Assembly (NCBI GenBank): GCA_040877415.1
Contig: JBBDNV010000112.1
Coordinates: 1-64,000, forward strand
Direction of reading: 5' to 3'
DNA from: JBBDNV01 sp040877415
GTDB taxonomy: Bacteria; Planctomycetota; Planctomycetia; Pirellulales; PALSA-1355
DNA: 64,000 nucleotides
The notes beneath the pieces are model-generated. The model searched no databases, was not told where the DNA came from, and saw nothing but the letters and a program-made list of their open reading frames with translations. The translations under genes were made by a program, and so were the position numbers. Of the stretch, positions 9,207-18,619 are shown piece by piece; position 1 is the stretch's first letter; each line of letters starts with the position of its first letter.

Positions 9207-11810
9207 TCACCTCGCCCGGCCGCGGCCGTCCGTGAGCCGGGCTTGCCACGCTTCGAGCCAGCCTAGCGCCTCGAGCGGCGTTGTTGCGTCGAGGTCCAAT
9301 CGACGCACTTCGTCCAAAAGCGGATGCTCCTCGGCCGCGAACAGCGTGAGCTGCAAATCAGCGGTCTTGATCTTGGGCGCCTTGGCGGCCAGCTTGGCGC
9401 CGCCGTCGGAGCCAAGCTGCTCGTCTTCCAAATGGGCCAGGATCTGCTTGCCGCGCTCGATCACCTGTCCAGGCACGCCGGCCAGCCGGGCGACGTGAAT
9501 GCCGTAACTCTTGTCCGCGGCGCCTGGGAGGATCTTGTGCAGGAAGACGACCTGGTCCTGCCATTCGCGCACGGCGACGTTGTAGTTCCGCACGCCCGCG
9601 AGCGAGTCGGAAAGCGCGGTCAACTCGTGGTAGTGCGTGGCAAAAAGCGTGCGGCAGCCGATCGCGTCGTGCAGGTGTTCGACCACGGCCCAGGCCAGCG
9701 ACATCCCGTCATAGGTGCTCGTGCCGCGGCCGATTTCGTCGAGGATTACCAGGCTTTGCGGGGTGGCGCCGTTGAGAATGCGGGCCGTTTCGATCATCTC
9801 GACCATGAAGGTGCTTTGGCCGCGGGCCAATTCGTCGGTGGCGCCGACGCGGGCGAAGATGCGGTCGGCGACGCCGATCGTCGCCTGGCGGGCCGGCACG
9901 AAGCTGCCGACTTGCGACAAGAGCGTGATGAGCGCCACTTGCCGGATGAACGTACTTTTGCCGGCCATGTTTGGTCCTGTAATCAGCAGCGAAAAACCCT
10001 CGTCGGGCCCGCAGTGCGCGTCGTTGGGAACGAACGAGCCGGCCGGCATGAGCGCATCGAGCACGGGATGGCGGCCGTCGACGATGTGGAGCACGGGTTC
10101 GGCCACCATTTTCGGCCGGCAGTATCCGTGCTTTCGCGCCAAATCGGCCAGTGCCACCAGCACGTCGAGCCGGGCCAGCACGGCGGCCGACGGCTGCAGC
10201 CGCGCGGCGCCGGCGGCCACCATGTCGCGCAGCTCGACGAACAGGTCGAATTCCAGGTCGCGCGCCTTTTGGTCGGCCTCGAGCACGCGCTCCTCGTATT
10301 GCTTCAATTCCGGCGTGATGTAGCGCTCGGCGTTTTTGACGGTCTGCTTGCGGATGTAATCGGCGGGGATCTTGTCGCCGTGCGCGTTGGTGATTTCCAG
10401 GTAATAGCCAAAAACCTTGTTGAAGCCGACCTTCAGGTTCGCGATGCCCAGCCGTTCGGATTGCTCGGCCTGGTAGCGGGCGATCCATTGCTTGCCGCCG
10501 CTGGTCAATTCGCGCAAGGCGTCGAGCTTTGCCGAGAATCCGTCGCGGATGAAACCGCCCTCGCGGCTGGCCAGCTGGCACTGGTCGGCAAGCGCCCGTT
10601 CGAGGCGCGAGCGCACGTCGGCGCACAAATCGAGCTCCGCTTCGAGCCGGCCGAGCAGCGGGCTGGCGCGGGCCGTGATCTTGGCCTTGATCTGCGGAAG
10701 TTGGCGGAGCGTGCGGCCGATGAAGCTCAAATCGCGCGGGCTGGCCCGGCCGGTCGTCACGCGCGCCAGAAGTCGCTCGAGATCGTAAACGTCGCGCAAC
10801 TGGTCCAACAGGGCGGCCGAGAGCGACGCGTCGGAAACCAGCTCGGCCACGGCGTCCAGGCGATCGTCGATCCGCGCCACGTCCGTAAGCGGATTGGCCA
10901 GCCAGTCGGCCAGCAGGCGCGAACCCATGGCAGTCGCCGTGCGGTCGATGACCGCCAGCAGCGAGCCCTCGCGTCGCCCGTCGCGCAGCGTGGCGGTGAT
11001 TTCCAGGCTGCGCCGCGTGGACGCGTCGATCAAAAGCGTGTCGCCGGCCGAATATCGCAGCAGGCGGTCGATGTGCGCCAGCGACGCTTTCTGGGTTTCG
11101 ACGAGGTAGCCCAACACGGCCCCCGCGGCGCGCACCGCGGGACCGTCCTGGTCGTCAAAACCAAAGCCTTCCAGGCTGGCCGTGCCGAAATGTTCCTCGA
11201 GCGTGCCGCGCGCCGCGTCGGCCGAAAAGGCCCAGGCCGGGCGGCGCGTCACCAGCGGGCCTTGGCCCGGGATTGCGGGCAATTGTGTTTCTTCGGCCAC
11301 CAGGCACTCGGCCGGGTTGATGCGCACCAATTCGTCGTCCAGGCGCGCGGTCGCGACCGTGGCCGCGTAAAACCGGCCGGTCGAAAGTTCCACCCACGCC
11401 AGGCCGGCGTTAACGTCGGCCGGCACGACCGCCGCCAGGTAGTTGCTCGCGCGCGGATCGAGCAGCGCGTCGTCGGTGACCGTGCCCGCCGTGACCACCC
11501 GCGTCACTTCGCGGCGCACCAGTCCCTTGGCCTGCCGCGGATCTTCCACCTGGTCGCAGACGGCCGCGCGGAAGCCGGCGGCGATCAGCTTGCCCAGGTA
11601 GCTTTCGAGCTGATGATGGGGAAAACCGGCCATGGGCACGGCGTCCGGGCCCTTGTCGCGGCTCGTCAGCGCCAGGTTCAACACGCGCGCGGCGGTCTTC
11701 GCGTCGTCGTAGAACATTTCATAGAAATCGCCCATGCGAAACAACAACAGTGCATCGGGACAGGCCGCCTTGGCGTCCTGATACTGCTTCATCATGGGCG
11801 TGACCAACAT
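9207..11810 (-). CDS. mutS: DNA mismatch repair protein MutS
   Basis: Recognises base mismatches and small loops and starts methyl-directed or nick-directed repair; works as a dimer in the cytoplasm with MutL. The 867-aa length is normal for MutS1. The mismatch-reading motif GDFYEMF lies near residue 30, the Walker A as TGPNMAGKST and the Walker B/signature as DEIGRGTSTYDG in the C-terminal ATPase. The start MLVTPMMKQY matches the family; the frame stays open far upstream but that part is low-complexity and not homologous. mutL is not in the window. Confidence 0.97.
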   Translation of the reverse strand: MLVTPMMKQYQDAKAACPDALLLFRMGDFYEMFYDDAKTAARVLNLALTSRDKGPDAVPMAGFPHHQLESYLGKLIAAGFRAAVCDQVEDPRQAKGLVRREVTRVVTAGTVTDDALLDPRASNYLAAVVPADVNAGLAWVELSTGRFYAATVATARLDDELVRINPAECLVAEETQLPAIPGQGPLVTRRPAWAFSADAARGTLEEHFGTASLEGFGFDDQDGPAVRAAGAVLGYLVETQKASLAHIDRLLRYSAGDTLLIDASTRRSLEITATLRDGRREGSLLAVIDRTATAMGSRLLADWLANPLTDVARIDDRLDAVAELVSDASLSAALLDQLRDVYDLERLLARVTTGRASPRDLSFIGRTLRQLPQIKAKITARASPLLGRLEAELDLCADVRSRLERALADQCQLASREGGFIRDGFSAKLDALRELTSGGKQWIARYQAEQSERLGIANLKVGFNKVFGYYLEITNAHGDKIPADYIRKQTVKNAERYITPELKQYEERVLEADQKARDLEFDLFVELRDMVAAGAARLQPSAAVLARLDVLVALADLARKHGYCRPKMVAEPVLHIVDGRHPVLDALMPAGSFVPNDAHCGPDEGFSLLITGPNMAGKSTFIRQVALITLLSQVGSFVPARQATIGVADRIFARVGATDELARGQSTFMVEMIETARILNGATPQSLVILDEIGRGTSTYDGMSLAWAVVEHLHDAIGCRTLFATHYHELTALSDSLAGVRNYNVAVREWQDQVVFLHKILPGAADKSYGIHVARLAGVPGQVIERGKQILAHLEDEQLGSDGGAKLAAKAPKIKTADLQLTLFAAEEHPLLDEVRRLDLDATTPLEALGWLEAWQARLTDGRGRAR

Positions 11811-12246
11811 GCGCAAGCGCTCCCTTGGGGTGCAAGCGCATGCTAGCAAACGGAACCGCCTAAAGGGAGGGGGAGCGGGTGCCGCTCGTTGCTTGTCGAG
11901 TCGTGCAAACGGCCCTGGTGTAGCTGCGCCGCCGATTGGCACGGCCTGGCGGATGAATCGTCGGCCGGCTTTAGAATTGGAAACAAACGGGCGGCCAAAA
12001 GATTCCGTGCGCCCAGAATTCCACGGGCGACGTGTCAACCCTCGGCGTGCCTTCGCGCGACGTCGCGGGGGCTTCGAGCGGCGCGCGCCGGGGGGCAACG
12101 GCCGGGGGGCGAGACGGTTGGCCCGTCGGTCAGGGCGATTTTTTCGCCACTTTGTCCTTGCGACAAGTCGACGTCCAAGGCCGCGCCAATAATAATGCGT
12201 CCAGCCGCGCGGAGTATTGCGGCGCCGCGTCCGCGAGAAGTTTTTC
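11811..12246. other. Intergenic region between divergent mutS and the TPR gene
   Basis: GC-rich and open in several frames, but none of the translations looks like a protein. It must hold the promoters of both flanking genes; no clear promoter, repeat or RNA was seen. Confidence 0.4.
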
Positions 12247-14049
12247 ATGGCCAATAGCAGCGAGATTCTTGCCCAGGCCCGTGAGTTGCAAAAGGCCGGC
12301 CGGCTCGAGGAGGCCGATCGGCTTTGTCGCGCAATCCTGGCAAACGATCCGGACGACACCGACGCGCTTGCGCAATTGGCGCGCATTTTGGGACAGCGGG
12401 GCCAATTGGACGCGGCGGAGGGAATCCTGCGGCGGGCCGCGCGGCTGCGACCGGATTCCGCGGAAATATCGCAACACCTGCGCAGTCTGCTGGCGGCCAG
12501 GCAATTCCAAATGGGCCTGGTCCTGGCGAAGCAGCAGAAAATCGACGACGCAATCGCGTGCATGCGGCGAGCCGTCGTGCAGGCCCCCGCCTTTGCCGAA
12601 GCCCACCGAAGCCTCGGCATCTTGCTGGCGGGCCAAAAGAATTTCCACGAGGCGGCGGACTCCTTTCGGCGCGCCGTCGAGCACAAACCCGGCAACGCCG
12701 AAGCGCATTACAACCTGGCCCTGGCGCTGCAGCACCAAAACAAGTTCGAAGAAGCCGAGGCCGACTATCGCCGGGCCTTGGAGCTGAATCCCCAATATGT
12801 CCATGCGCACAACAATCTGGCCATCGTGTTGGGCGAGCAAGAGCGGCTCGACGAAGCCGAAGCGGCATTCCGAAAAACCATCCAGGTCGCGCCCGACCAT
12901 GCCGACGCGCACGCCAATCTGGCCGATCTGCTGCTCAAGCGGAACCGGCCCGAAGAGGCCGAGCATTGCTGCCGCCGCGCATTGGCGCTGAGCGCGGACC
13001 TCACGGGAGCGCAATATGATCTTGCGGTCGCGCTGGGCGCGCAAAACAAGCGGGACGATGCGGCCGCGTGCTACCGGAAGACCATCGAGCTGGCGGCCGA
13101 TCACGTCGACGCGCATGTCGGTCTGTCGTCCATGTTGCTCTTGGGCGGCAGCCTGGCCGAGGGTTGGCCGGAATATGAATGGCGCTTGAAACACAAGGAC
13201 ATGCCAAAGTCTCCCTTGCCGCGGCCGCAGTGGCAGGGGGAGTCGTTGGCGGGCCGCACGATCCTGCTTCGCGCCGAACAGGGCGCCGGAGACGCGATCC
13301 AGTTTGTTCGTTACGCCGGGTTGGTCAAGCAGCAGGGTTGCACCGTACTGGTCGGGTGCACGCCAAACCTCAAGCGCCTGCTGGCCACTTTCCCGGGGCT
13401 CGACGGAGCGGTCGTGAGCGGGCAGCCGCTTCCCCATTATGACGTGCACCTGCCGATGTTGAGCCTGCCGGGGATTTTTGGCACAACGCTCGAGACCATT
13501 CCGGCCAAGGTGCCGTACCTTTTTCCCGATGAGGCATCGATCGCCGAGTGGCGCGACGAGCTGGGCGATGAGCAGGCGCTCTCGATCGGCATCGCCTGGC
13601 AAGGCAATCCGGCCCAGCGCCGGGACGAGTTTCGTTCCATACCGCTGGCGCGCTTCGGCGGCGTCGCGGGCACCCGAGGAGTTCGACTCTACAGCTTGCA
13701 GTTTGGCGTGGGCCGCGAGCAATTGAACGACGCGGCGGATTGGCCGCTTACTGATTTTGGCGATCGCCTGGGAGATTTTCACCACACCGCGGCCTTGATT
13801 CGCAACCTCGACCTGGTCATTAGCTGCGATTCGGCGCCGGCGCATCTGGCCGGCGCTTTGGGCGTGCCGGTGTGGCTCGTCGTGCCGTTTGCGCCCGACT
13901 GGCGCTGGATGCTCGATCGGGCCGACAGCCCCTGGTACCCCACCATGCGCCTTTTCCGCCAGACCCGAGCGGGCGATTGGGAAAGCGCGTTTCGCCAGAT
14001 CGACGAAGAGTTGGCCAGGCTCGTCGAAGCCAAATCGACTTCGCGCTAG
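12247..14049 (+). CDS. TPR protein with GT9-like glycosyltransferase domain
   Basis: A 600-aa protein. Residues 1 to about 290 are a run of some eight tetratricopeptide repeats with the usual A-x3-L/Y-G/N and F/Y-x-A-E signatures. The C-terminal half resembles heptosyltransferase-like (GT9) domains found in TPR-glycosyltransferases: GAGDAIQFVRY (about 345-355) and the late segment SCDSAPAHLAGALGVPVWLV (about 525-545). The role would be sugar transfer onto a protein or lipid, guided by the TPR scaffold, but the acceptor is unknown. No signal peptide or strong ribosome site is seen. Its stop codon shares the palindrome CTAG with the stop of the convergent serine hydrolase gene. Confidence 0.82.
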   Translation: MANSSEILAQARELQKAGRLEEADRLCRAILANDPDDTDALAQLARILGQRGQLDAAEGILRRAARLRPDSAEISQHLRSLLAARQFQMGLVLAKQQKIDDAIACMRRAVVQAPAFAEAHRSLGILLAGQKNFHEAADSFRRAVEHKPGNAEAHYNLALALQHQNKFEEAEADYRRALELNPQYVHAHNNLAIVLGEQERLDEAEAAFRKTIQVAPDHADAHANLADLLLKRNRPEEAEHCCRRALALSADLTGAQYDLAVALGAQNKRDDAAACYRKTIELAADHVDAHVGLSSMLLLGGSLAEGWPEYEWRLKHKDMPKSPLPRPQWQGESLAGRTILLRAEQGAGDAIQFVRYAGLVKQQGCTVLVGCTPNLKRLLATFPGLDGAVVSGQPLPHYDVHLPMLSLPGIFGTTLETIPAKVPYLFPDEASIAEWRDELGDEQALSIGIAWQGNPAQRRDEFRSIPLARFGGVAGTRGVRLYSLQFGVGREQLNDAADWPLTDFGDRLGDFHHTAALIRNLDLVISCDSAPAHLAGALGVPVWLVVPFAPDWRWMLDRADSPWYPTMRLFRQTRAGDWESAFRQIDEELARLVEAKSTSR

Positions 14050-15374
14050 TCGACGATCGCCGCGCAGGCCAGGACTTGGAACTCCTGGCGGATGTTCAGA
14101 TGCGTGTAGGGCCGAACCTGGGTCATCAGGATGCCGATCAACTCTTCGGCCGGATCGACCCAAAAGTACGTGCAAAACGCGCCGCCCCAACTGTACGTGC
14201 CCACCGAAGCCGGCAACGCCGTTTGGCCGATGTCCTTGACGACGCTATAGCCCAATCCAAAGCCGTAGCCGGGGCCGGTCAGCCAGATCGGCAATTCGCC
14301 GATGTGATTGGCGGTCATCAGCTCGACCGTCTTGGTGCCCAGCAAACGCGCGCCGTGCGACTCGCCGCCGCCGAGCATCATTTGCTGAAAGCGAAAGTAA
14401 TCGGCCGCCGTCGAAACCAATCCGCCGGCGCCGGCAAAGTAGACGTGCGGCTCTTTGACCCAACGGCTCTCGGGCGTGGCCTTTTCCGTTAGCTCGATTT
14501 TCTTGCTGTCTTTCTCGTCACCGCCCGGGCGATAGAGGGCCGCGAAACGGTCGAGCTTGCCGGTCGGCAAATAGAAATGCGTGTCGTTCATGGCCAAAGG
14601 CTCGAAGATTCGCTGGCGGAAGAATTCGTCGAGCGACTTGCCGGAGATCACTTCCACCAACCGCCCGGCAACGTTGGTCGCCGGTCCATATTCCCAGGCC
14701 TCGCCGGGATGAAAATTCAACGGCAGTTTCGCCAGCCGGGCGACCGCGTCGGCCATCGTCTCGTCCGGGTTTTGGCGTTCGGCGATTTTGAGGTATTCGC
14801 TCTGCGTCGGGCCGCGGTAGGAGTTCGGCAGTCCGGCGGTGTGCGTCAGGAGATGCTTGATCGTGATGGGCCGTTTGGCCGGCACGGCGACGTGGGGCGT
14901 CGCGACGCGCTCGTCGGCCGGCGCCGGCTCGAGCACTTTCATGTCGCGAAACTCGGGCAGCCATTTTTCGATGGGGTCGGAGAGCAGAAAATGCCCTTCC
15001 TCGTAGAGCATCATCAGGGCGACCGAGGTAATCGGCTTGGTCATCGAGGCGATGCGAAAGATCGTATCGGTCGTCATGGGCGTTTTCGCGTCGACGTCGC
15101 GATAGCCGACGGCTTCGAAGTGTACGACCTGCCCCTTGCGCGCCACCAGCGTCACCACGCCGGGGACTTCGCCGCGGTCGACATAGCGCTCGATCGCCAC
15201 GCGGATCCGCGCCAGCCGCTCCGACGACATGCCGACCGACTCGGGCTGGGTTGTCGGCAAATCCTGCGAGTGCGCGCAAGTCGCCAGAACCGCCGTCAGC
15301 ATAAGGCCAAGGCCGAGCCATCGCCGAAGACGACGTGCATGAGACGGTCGCCGGTGCTGCATCAAGATTCGCAT
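14046..15374 (-). CDS. Secreted serine hydrolase of the beta-lactamase/esterase family
   Basis: A 442-aa member of the class C beta-lactamase-like fold (Pfam Beta-lactamase), most often esterases or D-aminopeptidases rather than antibiotic resistance enzymes. Signal peptide at residues about 15-36, nucleophile motif S110-M-T-K113, and the YxN-equivalent within WEYGPATNVAG (about 225-235). The product is likely periplasmic or secreted. It is transcribed toward the TPR gene and overlaps it tail to tail by four bases. The upstream gap of 137 bases to the haloperoxidase gene on the same strand holds no clear terminator. Confidence 0.88.
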   Translation of the reverse strand: MRILMQHRRPSHARRLRRWLGLGLMLTAVLATCAHSQDLPTTQPESVGMSSERLARIRVAIERYVDRGEVPGVVTLVARKGQVVHFEAVGYRDVDAKTPMTTDTIFRIASMTKPITSVALMMLYEEGHFLLSDPIEKWLPEFRDMKVLEPAPADERVATPHVAVPAKRPITIKHLLTHTAGLPNSYRGPTQSEYLKIAERQNPDETMADAVARLAKLPLNFHPGEAWEYGPATNVAGRLVEVISGKSLDEFFRQRIFEPLAMNDTHFYLPTGKLDRFAALYRPGGDEKDSKKIELTEKATPESRWVKEPHVYFAGAGGLVSTAADYFRFQQMMLGGGESHGARLLGTKTVELMTANHIGELPIWLTGPGYGFGLGYSVVKDIGQTALPASVGTYSWGGAFCTYFWVDPAEELIGILMTQVRPYTHLNIRQEFQVLACAAIVD

Positions 15375-15511
15375 GGGAATCCGCCCGTGGAATTGACTGG
15401 TGAAAGGAAAGCCGCCAGAAGCAGGTTATCACCGCACGGCGCGCGAGAATCAAGTAATTGGCCTGATTTTGAAAGTTCGAAAAAAACCACCCGGATAGCG
15501 GTTGGCGGCGG

Positions 15512-17281
15512 CTACCGTACCGACGAGCCGAGTGTGGCGATCAGCTTGTCGCTTACGATCGCGCTTGCATCACTTTCCGCATCGCCGGCCTCCTGGCTCG
15601 CGCCGAGCTCGGACATGACGCGGTCCACGAATTGGCCGGGAACCTGTGAGGCCGCTCCGTGAGACTGCTGCGCCGCTGTGAGCGGTTCTCGGTCGCGCAA
15701 TTCCGCGCTGCCCGCCGGGTTGGTTTCTCGCTTGTCGTCATCGCCGCCGGCCGGATTGGGCTGGATTGCCAGCGGCGAAGTGTCTGGGTTGCTATGCCCA
15801 TCACCGTGGTGGTGTGTGGGACGGAAGAAATTGTTGAAGATGTAGTTGGCCGCGCGGTTTCCCTGGCGCACGCCGTCGTCGCGGTCGAAGGCCCAATGGA
15901 TGCCGAGGTAGATGCGGCTTTGGGCGTTTTCGAGCTTGGCTTCGGTAAAGCTGTCGAAGGTGCGGGATACGACTGGCCGGACCTCGCCGTCGGAGCCCCT
16001 CGTGAGGCCGTTGAATTCATCGGAGACGAAGGTAAAGCTGATGTCGTCGCGTCCGTAGAATCGCGTGAGAATCTGGAACGCCGCGGCGCCGAACGTGGCA
16101 TGACCCGACGTATAGGCCGGAAACGGCGGCGTAAAGTTGGTCTCGCCCGGCCGCGGGTTGCTGGCCGGAGAGCCCAGCGGCGTCCAGTCGGCGAAGCCGT
16201 CGGTCTGGAGATTTCCGTCGTCATCGCCGCCGCGAATGCCCATGATGGGGCGCCAGAAGGCGTCGTCGTATTTGTTGGTCCACGACGCGAGCCCCGCGTC
16301 GGCCATGGCAATGTTCACAAGCGCGAAGAGTCGGGCGTTCTCGGCTTCGGAGTTGTGCTCCTGGACAGCGACGGTGCGGACGATCTGGTTGTACAGCCGC
16401 GGCGGGGTTCCCAGGCCGGGCCGGCCGTCGTAGGCCCAGAAGATGCCGATCGTCGTTTGCTCGTCGGTGCGCTCGGTGGGCGAGGTGACGCCGTCGCCGC
16501 CCAGCGCGAGCGCCTCGTCGTAGGCCAGCGTATACTCTTCGCCTTCCAGGAACTCGGCACGTCCCGCCGGCGTTCCGTCGTCCAAGCGGCGAGCTTCAAA
16601 ATGGTCGAGACTGCGAACCGCGAATGGGTCGACGTCCATGGCGCTCGAAGCGTAGTAGCCCTGATCGGGGTGCAGCGGATCCGCTTTGTGGAAGCCCAGC
16701 TCGCCATTCCAGACGTAGGTGTTATTCGCCAGGTCGGCGGCACCGTCGTCCTCTCGGACGCGCAGGATACGGTGGGCCACGTAGGCCCCGACCGCCCGGC
16801 CGAGGGATTCGGGTATGCCGTTGCGGATTCGGTCGAGCGTCTGGGTGAGCGCGGCATCGAACAGGGCCTCTTGCGCAGGATAGAGAGCTTCGAGCGTATT
16901 GTGCGCGGCCTGCGCCACCGCCGCGTCGCTGTCGGCACGGTCGGCACGGGGCACAGCCACCAGGTATGGCCTGCCGATATTCTCGACGGAGTTGTAGGCG
17001 TCGTACATGGCCGCGCTGACGATGGCGAACGCTCGTGCCGTCAGGATGGGCCCTCCCTGTTCGGGACTGACCAGCGCGTGGTCGTTCGCATTGGCCGCCA
17101 GCAATACGTCGTTCCATTCGAGAATCACGTCCACCGCCATCAATGTCCGTGCTTCCAACGGCTCGAGGCGCGGCTGAAAACCACGTGCCGCCCGATGGAG
17201 CGTGGCGGAGGTGGTTCGCATCGACCGAAATCCGGGTGCCTGGGCATGCCGGCGACTTGCACGGATGGGATGAATCGTCAT
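15512..17281 (-). CDS. Exported vanadium-dependent haloperoxidase-like (PAP2) protein
   Basis: A 589-aa protein of the vanadium haloperoxidase/PAP2 fold. The vanadate site is recognisable: FWRPIMGIRG, then YTSGHATFGAAAF with the catalytic His, then RIYLGIHWAFDRDDG with the His that would ligate vanadium. Vanadium enzymes oxidise halides with peroxide; phosphatases share the fold. The N-terminus carries LEPLEARTLM (39-48), a motif found at the start of many large exported planctomycete proteins and shared with the beta-helix protein near 42 kb. A Gly/Asp/His-rich linker and an Ala/Ser-rich tail follow the enzyme domain. The ATG at 17281 has an AAAGGA site; longer starts add unrelated residues. 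Confidence 0.87.
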   Translation of the reverse strand: MTIHPIRASRRHAQAPGFRSMRTTSATLHRAARGFQPRLEPLEARTLMAVDVILEWNDVLLAANANDHALVSPEQGGPILTARAFAIVSAAMYDAYNSVENIGRPYLVAVPRADRADSDAAVAQAAHNTLEALYPAQEALFDAALTQTLDRIRNGIPESLGRAVGAYVAHRILRVREDDGAADLANNTYVWNGELGFHKADPLHPDQGYYASSAMDVDPFAVRSLDHFEARRLDDGTPAGRAEFLEGEEYTLAYDEALALGGDGVTSPTERTDEQTTIGIFWAYDGRPGLGTPPRLYNQIVRTVAVQEHNSEAENARLFALVNIAMADAGLASWTNKYDDAFWRPIMGIRGGDDDGNLQTDGFADWTPLGSPASNPRPGETNFTPPFPAYTSGHATFGAAAFQILTRFYGRDDISFTFVSDEFNGLTRGSDGEVRPVVSRTFDSFTEAKLENAQSRIYLGIHWAFDRDDGVRQGNRAANYIFNNFFRPTHHHGDGHSNPDTSPLAIQPNPAGGDDDKRETNPAGSAELRDREPLTAAQQSHGAASQVPGQFVDRVMSELGASQEAGDAESDASAIVSDKLIATLGSSVR

Positions 17282-17768
17282 GGGATCGTCCTTTATGTCA
17301 AAGCCTGCGGCAACCGCTTGCTGCGCCCATACCAGCATTTTCGTTCTCGCCGTTTGCGCGACACGACCGCCGTCCGAGCCGAGTGTGGGCGCGTCACGAG
17401 TGGATCATGCTGTTCGGGTTGGGCGGAGCAAGGGGGTTGTCAGCGCGGGTTACGTTTGGTTGGCCCACCAAACGAAACGGGTTGGACTGAGTGCCCCTCG
17501 CCAACCTGGATGACAAGCGGTCCGACGATACGTTCCCTGCAGCCTCGGACCCCTGTTGAGTCAGACAGAGCCAATCGACCGAAGCCGCCAACCGAACCAC
17601 TTGCCAGCGCTATGTTGATCTTTTGCCGAAACAACAAGCAAAGTCAAGCACAAAGCGGTTGCGCGGCAGAAAATTCTTCAGCGTCGACTTTCCGGGTAAT
17701 TACACGGAGGGAAACAGTGTAACGCTGCGCAGACAAAGTGTCCGCAGTTGTAGCTGGGAGCTATCGAG
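17282..17768. other. Gene-free stretch with a short hairpin
   Basis: Upstream region of the haloperoxidase gene. No gene is supported. A hairpin is present with arms cgtttggt (17453-17460) and accaaacg (17467-17474) around tggccc; it has no T-tract and may be a small repeat or binding site. Confidence 0.35.
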
Positions 17769-17810
17769 TGGACCGGAAGGGAGCTGAACCCTCGACCTCT
17801 GGATTGCGAA
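17769..17810 (-). repeat. tRNA-Ala 3'-half fragment A (putative attachment-site scar)
   Basis: Forty-two bases match the 3' part of the tRNA-Ala(CGC) gene at 22984-23056, from the discriminator base through the acceptor strand, T arm and variable loop to the anticodon loop, with few mismatches. Same orientation as the tRNA and downstream of its 3' end, the pattern left by integrases that recombine in tRNA genes. The 5' half is missing, so it is not a functional tRNA. Confidence 0.8.
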
Positions 17811-17900
17811 TCAAAAACGCAGGTTTCGCTGGCCCATGATCGCCGTCGAGATGCACGCCGCCGGCAAATGCGTGCCAGGCATGTCCGGGGCCGTGTAAAT

Positions 17901-17929
17901 TTGACGATGCGAAGAAAATGACCTACGTT
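17901..17929 (+). promoter_or_regulatory. Candidate sigma-70-type promoter for the Flp pilin gene
   Basis: TTGACG, a 17-base spacer, then TACGTT, ending about 80 bases before the pilin start. The -35 box is good and the spacing ideal; the -10 box is weak. No other promoter candidate is seen in this gap. Confidence 0.4.
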
Positions 17930-18007
17930 TCATTAGCACATCCGCCCATCGACGCAGCGTCGCCTATCGGGGTCATTTCGTCGAAGCGCGTTTTGGAGGT
18001 TCCACCT

Positions 18008-18184
18008 ATGATGCACATCGCCAAGAAGATGCAACGTTTTCTCACGTCGGAAGACGGGCCAACCGCAGTTGAATACGCGGTCATGCTGGCCCTGATTATC
18101 ATCGTTTGCCTGGTGGCCATACAGACGTTGGGCTCGAACGCGAACACGACGTTCACGAACGTGGCCAACTCCATCGGCAGCTAG
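18008..18184 (+). CDS. flp: Flp/Fap-type pilin
   Basis: A 58-aa prepilin of the Flp (type IVb, tight-adherence) family. The short charged leader is followed by SEDGPTAVEYAVMLALII: processing by a TadV-type peptidase would occur after the Gly, leaving the conserved Glu-Tyr at positions 5-6 of the mature pilin, with a single hydrophobic helix behind. The subunits polymerise into adhesive fibres. The start has a GGAGG site eight bases away; two adjacent ATGs are possible. No tad/cpa assembly genes lie nearby, so it depends on a locus elsewhere. It sits alone between two tRNA-Ala fragments and ends in a clear terminator. Confidence 0.92.
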   Translation: MMHIAKKMQRFLTSEDGPTAVEYAVMLALIIIVCLVAIQTLGSNANTTFTNVANSIGS

Positions 18185-18291
18185 CCGCGCAGCCTCCGAA
18201 AGACGCGCTGGTGTTGGGACCGTCGTTAGATTTTTTGGCACTCGGCAAGGCTGCGAGCCAATAAAAAACGCAATGGCTCGTAATGGGTCCG

Positions 18292-18328
18292 GCCCGCTAC
18301 GTCGCTGCCCCGCGCTAGCGGGCTTTTT
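18292..18328 (+). terminator. Rho-independent terminator of the pilin gene
   Basis: Arms gcccgcta (18292-18299) and tagcgggc (18316-18323) pair perfectly and are followed at once by five T. It lies about 110 bases after the pilin stop codon. Confidence 0.8.
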
Positions 18329-18497
18329 CATGCGCGCGCCGCGGCCACGACGAAAACAGCCCGATCAGATGGCGCCAGCGCGCACGCAAACGCGGTTCGA
18401 TGACCCTGGAACACGTCGGGCCGCAAGCGCGCGCGGCAGAAGCGAAATGTCGCGTTCGGCCAGGCGATGGCAACCTTTGGCAACGGGCGTGCAAAAG

Positions 18498-18539
18498 TGG
18501 ACCGGAAGGGAGTCGAACCCTCGACGTCTCGATTGCGAA
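18498..18539 (-). repeat. tRNA-Ala 3'-half fragment B (putative attachment-site scar)
   Basis: Second partial copy of the 3' half of tRNA-Ala(CGC), same length and orientation as fragment A, differing from the intact gene at a few positions in the T loop and anticodon stem. It would be the far attachment site of the element that carries the four-gene cassette ending at the intact tRNA. Translating the opposite strand gives the KWTGRESNPR-type peptide often misannotated as a gene. Confidence 0.82.
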
Positions 18540-18619
18540 GGCAGAAGAACCCCGACGCAAGTGCGAAAGCAAAGAAACTTGCGGCGAACGATTCTTCGGT
18601 TTGCAGTAGGGTTTGCAGT

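Noticed and set aside
9324..11846. Long plus-strand frame opposite mutS
   Set aside because: High-GC shadow frame of a certain gene; Arg/Gly-rich with no signature.
15659..17722. Long plus-strand frame opposite the haloperoxidase gene
   Set aside because: Shadow of the minus-strand gene; no domain in the translation.
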